NCBI GenBank assembly: GCA_944322925.1
Contig: CALUQM010000004.1
Location: 1 to 64,000, forward strand
From: an uncultured Bacteroidales bacterium
Lineage (GTDB): Bacteria; Bacteroidota; Bacteroidia; Bacteroidales; UBA932
Reading direction: 5' to 3'
Length of the DNA stretch: 64,000 bases
Positions 20,060 through 28,872 of the stretch are shown here, in pieces; positions within the stretch are counted from its first letter, which is position 1, and every line of letters begins with the position of its first letter. The position numbers were made by a program, and so were the translations under genes. Below the pieces are notes generated by a model that was not told where the DNA came from, did no database searches, and worked only from the letters and a program-made list of their open reading frames with translations.

Positions 20060-21319
20060 ATGGATATTTTCGACAGAATTGCCAGAGACTCGGGAGGTCC
20101 TCTCGGTCAGTACAGACAAAAGGCTTTCGGATATTACATGTACCCGAAGCTCGAAGGTGAGATAGGTCCTCACATGAAGTTCAGAGGGAAAGACGTCCTC
20201 TGCTGGAGCCTCAACAATTATTTGGGTCTTGCAAATCATCCCGAAGTGAGGAAAACCGACGCCGAAGCTGCGGCCAAATGGGGGCTTGCCTATCCGATGG
20301 GAAGCCGCATGATGTCGGGCCACACCTCCCTTCACGAGAAATTCGAAAGGGAACTTGCCGATTTCGAACAGAAGGAAGATGCATTCCTTTTCAATTTCGG
20401 ATACCAGGGCATCATTTCCACCATCGATGCACTCATGGACAGGCACGACGTAATCGTATATGACTCCGAGGCCCATGCCTGCCTTATCGACGGGGCGCGT
20501 CTTCACATGGGAAAGAGAATGACCTACCGTCACAATGACATCGAAAGTTGCGAGGCCACCCTCAAAAGGGCAACGAAACTCTGCGAGGAAACGGGAGGCG
20601 GCATACTTCTCATTACCGAAGGAGTTTACGGCATGACCGGAGCCCTCGGAATCCTCGACCAGATCGTGGCCCTCAAGCAGAAATACAATTTCAGGATACT
20701 CATCGATGATGCCCACGGATTCGGAGTGATGGGTCCTCACGGACGCGGTACTTCAGAGCATTTCGGAGTAATGGACGGTGTCGATCTCTATATAGGCGCA
20801 TACGCAAAGTCCATGGCAAGTATCGGAGGCTTCGTGGCCGGTCCGAAAGTAATAATAGACTATCTGAGATACAACCTCCGTTCGCAGATATATGCCAAGT
20901 CTCTTCCTATGGCATTTGTGGAAGGCGGTCTGAAAAGGCTCGAGATCATCCGCAGCGCCGAAGGCGACGAACTCAGGAAGAAACTCTTTACCGTAACGCG
21001 CGCACTGCAGGACGGTTTCCGCAAACTCGGCTTCGATATCGGACCAGCCGAGGCGTGCGTGACACCGGTCGCCATCAAGGGCGGTGTGGCCCAGGCTACC
21101 AAGATGGCCGTGGATCTCAGGGAGAATTACGGAATATTCTGCTCCATAGTCATATATCCTGTCATTCCTAAGGGAATGATCATATTCAGAGTCATCCCGA
21201 CGGCCGCACACTCCATGGAAGACGTCGAATATACGCTCAAGACATTTGCTGAAGTCAGGGCGAAACTCGAAAGAGGCGAGTATGACGGGGATGAAATCGT
21301 AGATATGGCCATTCATTAG
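20060..21319 (+). CDS. spt: Serine palmitoyltransferase-type alpha-oxoamine synthase
   Basis: 419 residues, a PLP-dependent fold-type I enzyme. Family members condense an amino acid with an acyl-CoA; Bacteroidota Spt joins serine and palmitoyl-CoA to give 3-ketosphinganine, the first step of sphingolipid synthesis. Visible features are NNYLGLANHPEV, GSRMMSGHTSLHEKFE, the cofactor-stacking DSEAHACLIDG, the PLP phosphate motif IDDAHGFGVMGPHGRG and Schiff-base Lys250 in AYAKSMASIGG. A 2-amino-3-ketobutyrate CoA ligase or BioF is the alternative. The next gene, a short-chain reductase 10 bp downstream, favours the sphingolipid reading, as 3-ketosphinganine must be reduced next. Confidence 0.82.
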   Translation: MDIFDRIARDSGGPLGQYRQKAFGYYMYPKLEGEIGPHMKFRGKDVLCWSLNNYLGLANHPEVRKTDAEAAAKWGLAYPMGSRMMSGHTSLHEKFERELADFEQKEDAFLFNFGYQGIISTIDALMDRHDVIVYDSEAHACLIDGARLHMGKRMTYRHNDIESCEATLKRATKLCEETGGGILLITEGVYGMTGALGILDQIVALKQKYNFRILIDDAHGFGVMGPHGRGTSEHFGVMDGVDLYIGAYAKSMASIGGFVAGPKVIIDYLRYNLRSQIYAKSLPMAFVEGGLKRLEIIRSAEGDELRKKLFTVTRALQDGFRKLGFDIGPAEACVTPVAIKGGVAQATKMAVDLRENYGIFCSIVIYPVIPKGMIIFRVIPTAAHSMEDVEYTLKTFAEVRAKLERGEYDGDEIVDMAIH

Positions 21320-21329
21320 AATCTTCGAA

Positions 21330-22151
21330 ATGAACAGGAAATTCTTTGAAAACAAAGTCATGATCATAACAGGAGCCAGCTCAGGAATTGGGTTGGCTTC
21401 TGCCAAATTATTCGCTTCCTGCGGAGCGCGCCTTGCAATAGCCGCAAGATCGCTCGACAAGCTCGAGAAAATCGCCTCAGAGATAGGCGCGGGAGACAAT
21501 ATCCTCTGCGTCAGGACTGATGTATCGTCCGAAGCGGACTGCCGCAACCTTATAGAGGAGACGGTGCGGAAGTTCGGCAGGATAGACATTCTGGTCAACA
21601 ACGCCGGTCTTTCGATGCGCGCCATGTTCAGGGACCTCGACCTGTCTGTCATTAAGACTCTTATGGATGTCAATTTCTGGGGCACCGTGTACTGTACCAA
21701 ATACGCTCTGCCCTACCTTCTCGAATCCAAAGGTTCGGTAGTCGGGGTCATTTCGATAGCCGGCTATTCAGGCCTTCCAGGCAGGACCGGCTATTCTTCA
21801 TCAAAATATGCGATACGCGGATTCCTCGATACCCTCAGGATAGAACATTTGTACGACGGTCTCCATGTCATGGTTTTCGCCCCGGGCTTTACGGCTTCGA
21901 ATGTCCGTAATGCAGCCCTTACGGCAGACGGTTCCGCCCAGGGGAAGACTCCGCGCGACGAAGGCAGGATGATGACTGCGGAGAAAGTCGCAGAATACCT
22001 TGCCAAAGGCCTCATCCGCAGGAAATCCAAGATGATACTGACTCCGATAGGAAAACTCACTGTCCTTATGCACAATCTGTGGCCGTCGCTTACAGACAGG
22101 CTCGAATTCAGCTACATGGCCAAGGAGCCGGACAGCCCTTTCCACAAATAA
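21330..22151 (+). CDS. Short-chain dehydrogenase/reductase, candidate 3-ketosphinganine reductase
   Basis: 273 residues of the classical SDR family. The cofactor loop is TGASSGIG (about residues 14-21), the structural motif is NNAG, and the catalytic triad is a Ser near 141 with Tyr155 and Lys159 in YSSSK. A basic residue pattern after beta-2 (AARSLDKL) suggests NADPH. In sphingolipid synthesis an NADPH-dependent SDR reduces 3-ketosphinganine to dihydrosphingosine. Its position 10 bp after the Spt-like gene makes that the leading proposal, but the fold alone does not fix the substrate. Confidence 0.85.
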   Translation: MNRKFFENKVMIITGASSGIGLASAKLFASCGARLAIAARSLDKLEKIASEIGAGDNILCVRTDVSSEADCRNLIEETVRKFGRIDILVNNAGLSMRAMFRDLDLSVIKTLMDVNFWGTVYCTKYALPYLLESKGSVVGVISIAGYSGLPGRTGYSSSKYAIRGFLDTLRIEHLYDGLHVMVFAPGFTASNVRNAALTADGSAQGKTPRDEGRMMTAEKVAEYLAKGLIRRKSKMILTPIGKLTVLMHNLWPSLTDRLEFSYMAKEPDSPFHK

Positions 22152-22165
22152 CCTGACTCTTGAAA

Positions 22166-23455
22166 ATGAACGATACTCCGGAATATCTGACACCCGACCT
22201 TCTCGGAAGTTCGTATCTGTATTCGGATACGGCCCGGGCCAATACGGTTTTTACATTTGTCGCCGGCCTCACGATGGCAGTCGACAGAAAGCTGCTGGAA
22301 AAGGCTCTGAACGCTCTGATGCCGCGGTTTCCGCAGTTTGCCGTAAAGCTCGCACGGAAAGGGGAATACCTGGTTTACGAAAAGATGACATCTCCAGTTA
22401 CGGTATGCGACATGTCTGAAAGGGCACTGTTTTCGTCTTCCCGCGTTTTCGGACGCGACAGGCTGTTCGCCGTTTTCGTAAATCACAAGACCGTCTATTT
22501 CGACTTCCATCGTGCACTTACCGATGAAAAGGGAGTCGTACCTTTCGTACGTGCCGTACTTTTCCATTATCTCCAGCTCGGAGGGTACGAAGTAGAGAAT
22601 GACGGCAGCATAATCACTCTCCGGAGCGAATACCATGACATAGAGGCGGATGACGCTTTCGTCCGGCTCGATGACATCCCTGCCTCGAGGCCTGTATGGT
22701 ACATGGATGCCAGGGCGCTTTCCATACCTCATCTTTCCGGAACCGGGGAATACAGGGTCACGAGGATACACCTTCCTCTTTCCAGGATCAAGGGTGAAGC
22801 CCGCATGTACACCGGCATGCCGTCGACAATAGTATCTCCGTTCTTCGCCCAGGCCCTGACGGACAGCTATCCCGGAATCGAAGTCCCGGGAGAATACATC
22901 ATTTCATACATACAGGTGAATCTGAGACAGTATTTCCCGACTACTACTTTCCGGCCGTTTTTTGTGAATCTGCCTCTTGCCTACAACAGAAAAATCACGG
23001 AATATCCGGTGGCGACAGTCCTGATGTCGCAGAAAAAACTTCTCGAGGCCCAGCTAAAGACCGATGCCCTCGCCTACAACGCACAGAGAAAAATCAGCCT
23101 TCTTGACAATATCCTCGGAAAAAACAGCCTTCCGTCGAGAATCGAGGCGGTCAATGCGATGATGAAGAAGAAATCCGAAGAAGCGACTTTCTCCCTGTGC
23201 AATATCGGCAACGTGATCATGCCGGAATCCATGCTGCAGTTCATTACCGAATTCTATCCGGCAGTACCGCCTTCGCTGTTTCCGTTCAGCCTGTCTACCA
23301 TCAATTTCAAGGGAGAGCTTGTCATTACGGTATCATCGTCGGATACCGGAAGCCGGGTATGCAGGCAGTTCGTATCCCTGCTCAGGCAATATGACATGCC
23401 TGCCTACATTTCAGAGAATTACAATACCACACCCCTGGAATATAAACCGGAATAG
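22166..23455 (+). CDS. Condensation-fold acyltransferase-like protein with altered HHxxxDG motif
   Basis: 429 residues from the ATG at 22166; a TTG at 22160 is also in frame. The layout resembles the alcohol-acetyltransferase/condensation-domain superfamily: an N-terminal half beginning NTVFTFVAGLTMAVDRKLLEKALNAL, a central motif, and a second half with FSLCNIGNV before the C-terminus. The expected HHxxxDG active-site motif reads H115-R-A-L-T-D120-E, so the second, normally catalytic His is Arg and the Gly is Glu. No membrane helix is visible. It follows the Spt-like and SDR genes by 14 bp, hinting at an acyl transfer in lipid synthesis, for instance N-acylation of the sphingoid base; this is inference. 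Confidence 0.6.
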   Translation: MNDTPEYLTPDLLGSSYLYSDTARANTVFTFVAGLTMAVDRKLLEKALNALMPRFPQFAVKLARKGEYLVYEKMTSPVTVCDMSERALFSSSRVFGRDRLFAVFVNHKTVYFDFHRALTDEKGVVPFVRAVLFHYLQLGGYEVENDGSIITLRSEYHDIEADDAFVRLDDIPASRPVWYMDARALSIPHLSGTGEYRVTRIHLPLSRIKGEARMYTGMPSTIVSPFFAQALTDSYPGIEVPGEYIISYIQVNLRQYFPTTTFRPFFVNLPLAYNRKITEYPVATVLMSQKKLLEAQLKTDALAYNAQRKISLLDNILGKNSLPSRIEAVNAMMKKKSEEATFSLCNIGNVIMPESMLQFITEFYPAVPPSLFPFSLSTINFKGELVITVSSSDTGSRVCRQFVSLLRQYDMPAYISENYNTTPLEYKPE

Positions 23456-23458
23456 CCC

Positions 23459-25513
23459 ATGAAAAGGATAATGATAAACCATTCGTACAAGGTCTATCTG
23501 CCTCTGGCGATACTTTTTGTCATTCTTGTTCTGATGTTCCCGAGAATGGGCAAGTTCAATTATGACTATAAGAAGGGATCTCCCTGGATGTACGAGGCCC
23601 TTATTGCGCAGTTCGATTTTCCCATACTGAAAACCGACGCCCAGATCCAGGCGGAAAAAGGCCAGCTCGGATCGAGCGTCATACCGTATTTCCGGTATTC
23701 GGATGTTGTCGAGCATGATCAGATCAGCCGCATGGAGAATCTGGATCTGAAGGAACTGAACAGAGTCAAGCCGGATATCCTCAGTGCCTTCAACCGTCTG
23801 TACGGCAGCGGCATAATATCCGGTACCGATGCTGAATACCTCCCGGAGGGCAAGTCCTTCGACAGCAACGTCATTTTCGTGCAGAAGGACAGACGGGCGA
23901 AGAAACTTCCGGCTTCGGAAGTATATACCGTACAGGAGGCCAGAGATTTTCTCCTTCTTTTCCTGACGGAAGCCGACCTGAAATGCAATGTCGACTCCCT
24001 CTGCAAGAACGCCGGCATCTACGACCTTATCCAGCCCAATCTTCTGTATGACAGCCAGACTACCGATCTGGTTCATGAAGAGTCGGTCGATTATGTCTCG
24101 CCGACTGCCGGAGTGGTGACTGCCGGACAGCTTATAGTGTCGAACGGGGAGATCATCACGGCCGAAATCGAGCAGCTTCTGGATTCCTACAAGGCGGAAT
24201 ACGAGAACAGCCTCGGCTACAACGGCCCGAGAATCTGGCTCTGGCTCGGCAATATCCTTCTTGCCCTCGGGCTTGTCACGGTCCTGTTTTTTGCCCTGTA
24301 TTACACAAATTACAGGATATTCGGCCAGACGAACGTCTACATATACCTTCTTGTGATCTTTTTCCTGGCCACCGTACTTGCTCTTGTGGTGGAGAAAGTC
24401 GACCCGTCGCTTCTGTACATGACCCCGTTCACCCTGATTGCCCTGTATCTGGTGGCATTCTTCAAGAAAAGGGTGGTATTGCCCGTCTATATCCTGTCGC
24501 TGCTGCCGCTGCTGATATTTTCTCATAACGGGGTGGAACTTTTCGTGATGTATCTTGTAGCCGGAGTTGTCACCATTTATTTCGCGGAGATTTTCAACAG
24601 GGGCTGGAAACAGTTTATTACAGCCATAATAGTGTTCTTCGTGCTTCTGATTACCTATACCGGTTTCAGACTTATCGACGGAATAAGCGGGTTCAATGAT
24701 TTCCGGCTCATTCTCTATCTGTTCATAGGCTCGTTCCTGTCCGTAGCCGGCTATCCTCTGATCTATCTGTTCGAGAGGCTATTCTACCTTGTCTCTAACA
24801 ACAGGCTTGCAGAGCTTACGGATCCGAACAACAAGCTCCTGAGGGATCTCGCCCACAATGCCCCGGGGACATTCCAGCATTCCCTGCAGGTGATGAACCT
24901 TGCCGATGCGGCCGCGCGGTCGATCGATGCCGATGTCCTCCTCGTGCGGGCAGGCGCCCTGTATCACGACATAGGCAAGATTACCAATCCGCAGTGCTTC
25001 ATCGAGAACGAGACTCTCGGCGCCAGGTATCATGACGGACTTACTCCGCGCGAGAGCGCAGTAGAGATAATCAAGCATGTCTCCGACGGTATGGCCCTTG
25101 CCGACAAGGCCAAACTTCCGGATATCGTCAAGGAGTTCATATATACCCATCATGGAACGACATGTACGGCATATTTCTACAACAGGTATCTCAAGGAAGG
25201 GGGTGATCCGGCCGATGCCGAGGATTTCTTCTACAAAGGGAAGAAACCGACCACGAAGGAACAGATAATCGTCATGTTGAGCGATACACTCGAAGCCGCC
25301 TCCAGAACTCTGAAGGATCATTCTGCAAAGACGATATCCGATCTTGTCGAGAACATAGTCAGTTCGAAAATGAATGAGGGACAGTTCGAGGATGCGGATA
25401 TTTCCCTCAAGGAACTGAATATCGTCAAGAATGTCCTCAAATCATATCTCCAGCAGGTCTATCATGTCAGGATTGCCTATCCTAAGCGGATTCAGACGGC
25501 AGGCAGGCAGTGA
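23459..25513 (+). CDS. pgpH: 7TM-HD cyclic-di-AMP phosphodiesterase, PgpH type
   Basis: 684 residues. One N-terminal membrane helix (about 12-28), an extracytoplasmic 7TMR-HDED domain (about 35-250), a block of roughly seven helices (258-445) and a cytoplasmic HD domain (460-660). The HD metal site includes His474 (TFQHSLQV), His503-Asp504 (YHDIGK) and a THHGTT motif. PgpH proteins hydrolyse cyclic di-AMP to pApA and so influence potassium and osmotic balance. The start is only 3 bp after the acyltransferase-like stop, so it is co-transcribed with the lipid genes. A diadenylate cyclase is not in the window. Confidence 0.92.
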   Translation: MKRIMINHSYKVYLPLAILFVILVLMFPRMGKFNYDYKKGSPWMYEALIAQFDFPILKTDAQIQAEKGQLGSSVIPYFRYSDVVEHDQISRMENLDLKELNRVKPDILSAFNRLYGSGIISGTDAEYLPEGKSFDSNVIFVQKDRRAKKLPASEVYTVQEARDFLLLFLTEADLKCNVDSLCKNAGIYDLIQPNLLYDSQTTDLVHEESVDYVSPTAGVVTAGQLIVSNGEIITAEIEQLLDSYKAEYENSLGYNGPRIWLWLGNILLALGLVTVLFFALYYTNYRIFGQTNVYIYLLVIFFLATVLALVVEKVDPSLLYMTPFTLIALYLVAFFKKRVVLPVYILSLLPLLIFSHNGVELFVMYLVAGVVTIYFAEIFNRGWKQFITAIIVFFVLLITYTGFRLIDGISGFNDFRLILYLFIGSFLSVAGYPLIYLFERLFYLVSNNRLAELTDPNNKLLRDLAHNAPGTFQHSLQVMNLADAAARSIDADVLLVRAGALYHDIGKITNPQCFIENETLGARYHDGLTPRESAVEIIKHVSDGMALADKAKLPDIVKEFIYTHHGTTCTAYFYNRYLKEGGDPADAEDFFYKGKKPTTKEQIIVMLSDTLEAASRTLKDHSAKTISDLVENIVSSKMNEGQFEDADISLKELNIVKNVLKSYLQQVYHVRIAYPKRIQTAGRQ

Positions 25514-25514
25514 T

Positions 25515-25545
25515 TTTGATATTAAAGCGAGATTGACTATATTTG
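25515..25545 (+). promoter_or_regulatory. Promoter for tig-clpP-clpX
   Basis: TTTG at 25515-25518, a 19-bp spacer, and TATATTTG at 25538-25545: a full consensus match. Transcription would start near 25552, which rules out the in-frame upstream start at 25543 and supports the trigger factor ATG at 25591. Confidence 0.8.
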
Positions 25546-25590
25546 CGGGCTTTCAGCTACAGCGGAAAACAAGATAAAAACAGATATATT

Positions 25591-26907
25591 ATGAAAATTG
25601 AACAGAACAGGATTGACGATCTCGATCTCGAACTCACCTTATCGATCGACAGCGGAGACTATGCTGAAAAGAGGAAGAAGAAACTGAACGAGCACAGAAG
25701 GACGGCTGAAATCAAAGGCTTCAGAAAAGGCATGGTTCCGATGGGACTTGTCGAGAAGATTTACGGCCAGTCAGCACTCGTGGATTCCGTAAACGACATT
25801 ATCGCGGATTCTCTCAACAATTTCATCAAGGAAAACGATCTCAAGGTAATAGGGGAGCCGCTTCCTGCCGAGGACCAGCCTGCCACAGACTGGAAAGCCG
25901 GTAACGACTTCACCTTCAAGTTCGATGTGGCCCTTGCACCGAAGATCGATTTCGAACTGTCCAAGGACGACCAGATAGAATATTACAACATCAACGTGAC
26001 CAAGGAAGCCAAGGCGGAAATGAAAGAGAACCTTCTCAGACAGTACGGTTCTCTCGAAGAGGGGAAGGAAGCCAAGGCCGAGGATTTCATCATAGTGGAT
26101 TTCGAGCAGGGCGAAACTAAGGTCGAAGGTACATACGTAGCCCTCCGCAATGTCGACGAGAAGGTCAGGCCTTCATTCATCGGACTCAAGGCCGGGGATT
26201 CGATCGATGTTGACGTCAACGAGGCATTCACCAATGAGGCCGACAGGGCGTCCATGCTCAAGGTCAACAAGGAAGATCTTGCTTCTATGGATCCGAAATA
26301 CAGGATGACGGTAAAGAATGTCAAGACATTCGTATCCGCTCCTCTCGGGCAGGAGACATACGACAAGATATTCGGAGAAGGCAATGTGAAGTCCGAAGAG
26401 GAATTCGACGCCAAAATCGAGGAACGTCTCGTGGCCGAATACGCCCAGGAATCCGAATTCAGATTCGCCAGGGATGCAAGGGAATATCTCGTAGGCAAAG
26501 CCTCCGTATCCCTTCCTGAAAAATTCCTCAAAAGGTGGATCTACGTCGCAAACGACGGCAAATTCACCATGGAGGAGATCGAAAAGGAATTCGACCAGTT
26601 CCTTGCCGATTACCGCTGGCAGATGGTCAGAGGCTATCTGATGGAGAAATATTCCGTCAAGATAGAGGAAGCGGACCTTATGGCAAGCGCGAAATCTCTG
26701 GCTGCATACCAGTTTGCAATGTACGGGATCAACAATGTGCCTGACGACCAGCTCGAAAATTACGCCAGGAACATACTTTCACAGGAAAAGGACGGACGCC
26801 GCGTTCTCGAACAGGTAGAAGACCGGAAGACTATCGATGCCGTCAGGAATGCCGTTACCGTAAAGACGAAGAAGATATCCGTCGAAAAATTCCGTGAATT
26901 GAAATAG
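25591..26907 (+). CDS. tig: Trigger factor (ribosome-associated chaperone)
   Basis: 438 residues. It binds the ribosome exit tunnel and shields nascent chains. The N-terminal ribosome-binding domain carries the signature region AEIKGFRKGMVPMGLVEKIYGQS (GFRKGxxP). A diverged FKBP-like domain follows at about 150-245, then a helical C-terminal domain. The upstream extension to 25543 is rejected because it would begin inside the promoter. It leads the operon with clpP and clpX, the arrangement common to many bacteria, linking folding of new chains to ATP-dependent degradation. Confidence 0.95.
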   Translation: MKIEQNRIDDLDLELTLSIDSGDYAEKRKKKLNEHRRTAEIKGFRKGMVPMGLVEKIYGQSALVDSVNDIIADSLNNFIKENDLKVIGEPLPAEDQPATDWKAGNDFTFKFDVALAPKIDFELSKDDQIEYYNINVTKEAKAEMKENLLRQYGSLEEGKEAKAEDFIIVDFEQGETKVEGTYVALRNVDEKVRPSFIGLKAGDSIDVDVNEAFTNEADRASMLKVNKEDLASMDPKYRMTVKNVKTFVSAPLGQETYDKIFGEGNVKSEEEFDAKIEERLVAEYAQESEFRFARDAREYLVGKASVSLPEKFLKRWIYVANDGKFTMEEIEKEFDQFLADYRWQMVRGYLMEKYSVKIEEADLMASAKSLAAYQFAMYGINNVPDDQLENYARNILSQEKDGRRVLEQVEDRKTIDAVRNAVTVKTKKISVEKFRELK

Positions 26908-26915
26908 TGCTTCAG

Positions 26916-27587
26916 ATGGACAGGGAGTTTGACAGATATGCCCGCCTGCATTGCGGCATAAGTTCGATGACTCTGCACAGATATGAGTCTGCATTCGATT
27001 CATATATCAATCCGACGATCATCGAGGAACGCAAGCTGAATGTGGCTTCCATGGATGTCTTCAGCAGGCTTCTCATGGACAGGATCATATTTCTCGGAGT
27101 TCCGATCGACGATGACGTTGCCAACATCATCCAGGCCCAGCTTCTGTTCCTTGCTTCGACGGACAGCAAGGCGGATGTGTCTATTTACCTCAATACGCCG
27201 GGCGGGTCTGTGTCCTCAGGTCTGGCAATATACGATACGATGCAGCTTATCGAGCCTGATGTCGCTACGATATGTACCGGAATGGCCGCATCGATGGGGG
27301 CCGTACTGCTTTGCTCGGGCGTAAAGGGCAAGCGATCGGCTCTCCCACATTCGCGGGTGATGATCCACCAGCCGCTCGGAGGAGCGAACGGACAGGCGTC
27401 GGACATAGAGATTGCGGCCCGGGAGATCATGAAGGTCAAGAAGGAACTGTACACTATTCTTGCCGAACATACCGGAAAACCGTACGAGACGATAGAGGCC
27501 GATGGAGACAGGGACTTCTGGATGAGTTCTGCCGAAGCCCTCGAGTACGGCATGATCGACGAGATCCTTACCGGAAAAAAACAGTAG
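26916..27587 (+). CDS. clpP: ATP-dependent Clp protease proteolytic subunit
   Basis: 223 residues from the ATG at 26916; a GTG at 26907 overlapping the tig stop is an alternative. This serine peptidase assembles as a double heptamer barrel. The triad is Ser126 (GMAAS), His151 (HSRVMIHQP) and Asp200 (DRDFWMS). The oxyanion loop is NTPGGSVSSG. The N-terminal 25 residues are longer than in the mature E. coli enzyme and may be a propeptide. It is second in tig-clpP-clpX. Confidence 0.96.
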   Translation: MDREFDRYARLHCGISSMTLHRYESAFDSYINPTIIEERKLNVASMDVFSRLLMDRIIFLGVPIDDDVANIIQAQLLFLASTDSKADVSIYLNTPGGSVSSGLAIYDTMQLIEPDVATICTGMAASMGAVLLCSGVKGKRSALPHSRVMIHQPLGGANGQASDIEIAAREIMKVKKELYTILAEHTGKPYETIEADGDRDFWMSSAEALEYGMIDEILTGKKQ

Positions 27588-27595
27588 CGGTTCCG

Positions 27596-27610
27596 TCCGG
27601 CGCTGCCGGA
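27596..27610 (+). other. Short intercistronic hairpin between clpP and clpX
   Basis: TCCGGC (27596-27601), a 3-nt loop, and GCCGGA (27605-27610) form a compact 6-bp stem in the 44-nt gap. No T tract follows, so it is not an intrinsic terminator. It could stabilise or mark a processing site in the mRNA. Confidence 0.35.
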
Positions 27611-27631
27611 ATGTCATAATCGGAATTTGAA

Positions 27632-28855
27632 ATGCCAAAAGGAAGAAACTACAAGGAAGAAAGGCACTGCGTCTTCTGCGGCAGGAGCGAGAATGAAGTC
27701 CCGCTCCTGCTTCAGGGACTCGATTCTGCAATATGCAGCGACTGTGTAAAGCTGTGCCACGAATACATATCCAATCTCGAGGCTTCGTCAGAGCCCGCTC
27801 CGGACAGGATAACGAAGCTCATGAAGCCTAAAGAGATAAAGGAATATCTCGACCAGTATGTCATCGGCCAGGACAGGGCGAAGAAACTGCTGGCCGTCGC
27901 CGTTTACAACCATTACAAGAGAATCAACAACAATCTCGCTGCCGCCGGTGCGAATGAACTCGAACTCGAGAAGTCCAATATCCTGATGGTCGGTCCGACG
28001 GGTACCGGAAAGACCCTGATGGCCAAGACCATTGCGAAACTTCTGGAAGTTCCCTTCACAATAGTGGATGCCACCGTCCTGACGGAAGCGGGATACGTAG
28101 GCGAGGATGTCGAAAGCATACTTACAAGGCTCCTTCAGGAGGCCGACTACAATGTAAAGCTGGCCGAAAGGGGGATAGTGTTCATAGACGAGATCGACAA
28201 GATCGCCCGCAAAAGCGACAATCCGTCGATTACGAGGGATGTTTCAGGTGAAGGGGTGCAGCAGGCCCTGCTCAAGCTTCTCGAAGGCAATGTCGTCAAT
28301 GTTCCTCCGAAAGGCGGGCGCAAGCACCCGGAACAGGAATTCATACAGGTCAATACCCAGAATATCCTTTTCATCTGCGGAGGTGCCTTCGAAGGCATTG
28401 AAAGAAGGATTGCCCAGAGGCTCAATACGCAGGTCATAGGTTTCGGGGCCGCCAACAGGCAGAAGGTCGACAAGAACGATCTCCTGAAATACGTTTCCGC
28501 CCAGGATCTCAGGTCCTACGGACTTATTCCCGAAATCATCGGACGTTTGCCGGTCATCACATATCTCGACCAGCTCGACCGTACAGCCTTGCTGAGGATT
28601 CTTACGGAGCCGAAAAATGCCATCATACGCCAGTATGAAAAGATGTTCGAGCTCGACGGCCTGAAACTGGAGATCGAACCCGGTGTGCTCGACCTGATAG
28701 TCGATACCGCCATCGAGAACAGACTCGGAGCCCGCGGGCTCCGTTCCATCTGCGAACAGATAATGACCGACGCCATGTACGAAGCGCCGTCATCCAGAAA
28801 AAAGACATTCGACCTGACGGTCGATTACGCCAGAAACCACCTTCAGTCTGCATAA
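27632..28855 (+). CDS. clpX: ATP-dependent Clp protease ATP-binding subunit ClpX
   Basis: 407 residues. Hexameric AAA+ unfoldase that feeds substrates to ClpP. The N-terminal zinc-binding domain has C13/C16 and C35/C38. Walker A is GPTGTGKT (121-128), Walker B is IVFIDEIDK, the pore loop is GYVGEDVES, sensor regions follow, and an IGF-type ClpP-docking loop ([10 protein letters not shown]) is visible. Length and domain order are standard. It is third in the operon after clpP. Confidence 0.97.
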   Translation: MPKGRNYKEERHCVFCGRSENEVPLLLQGLDSAICSDCVKLCHEYISNLEASSEPAPDRITKLMKPKEIKEYLDQYVIGQDRAKKLLAVAVYNHYKRINNNLAAAGANELELEKSNILMVGPTGTGKTLMAKTIAKLLEVPFTIVDATVLTEAGYVGEDVESILTRLLQEADYNVKLAERGIVFIDEIDKIARKSDNPSITRDVSGEGVQQALLKLLEGNVVNVPPKGGRKHPEQEFIQVNTQNILFICGGAFEGIERRIAQRLNTQVIGFGAANRQKVDKNDLLKYVSAQDLRSYGLIPEIIGRLPVITYLDQLDRTALLRILTEPKNAIIRQYEKMFELDGLKLEIEPGVLDLIVDTAIENRLGARGLRSICEQIMTDAMYEAPSSRKKTFDLTVDYARNHLQSA

Positions 28856-28872
28856 CACTATACGCTGCCAAT

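Noticed and set aside
25543..25590. In-frame upstream extension of trigger factor
   Set aside because: It would start inside the -7 box (25538-25545); the ATG at 25591 gives the usual MKIEQNRID-type start.
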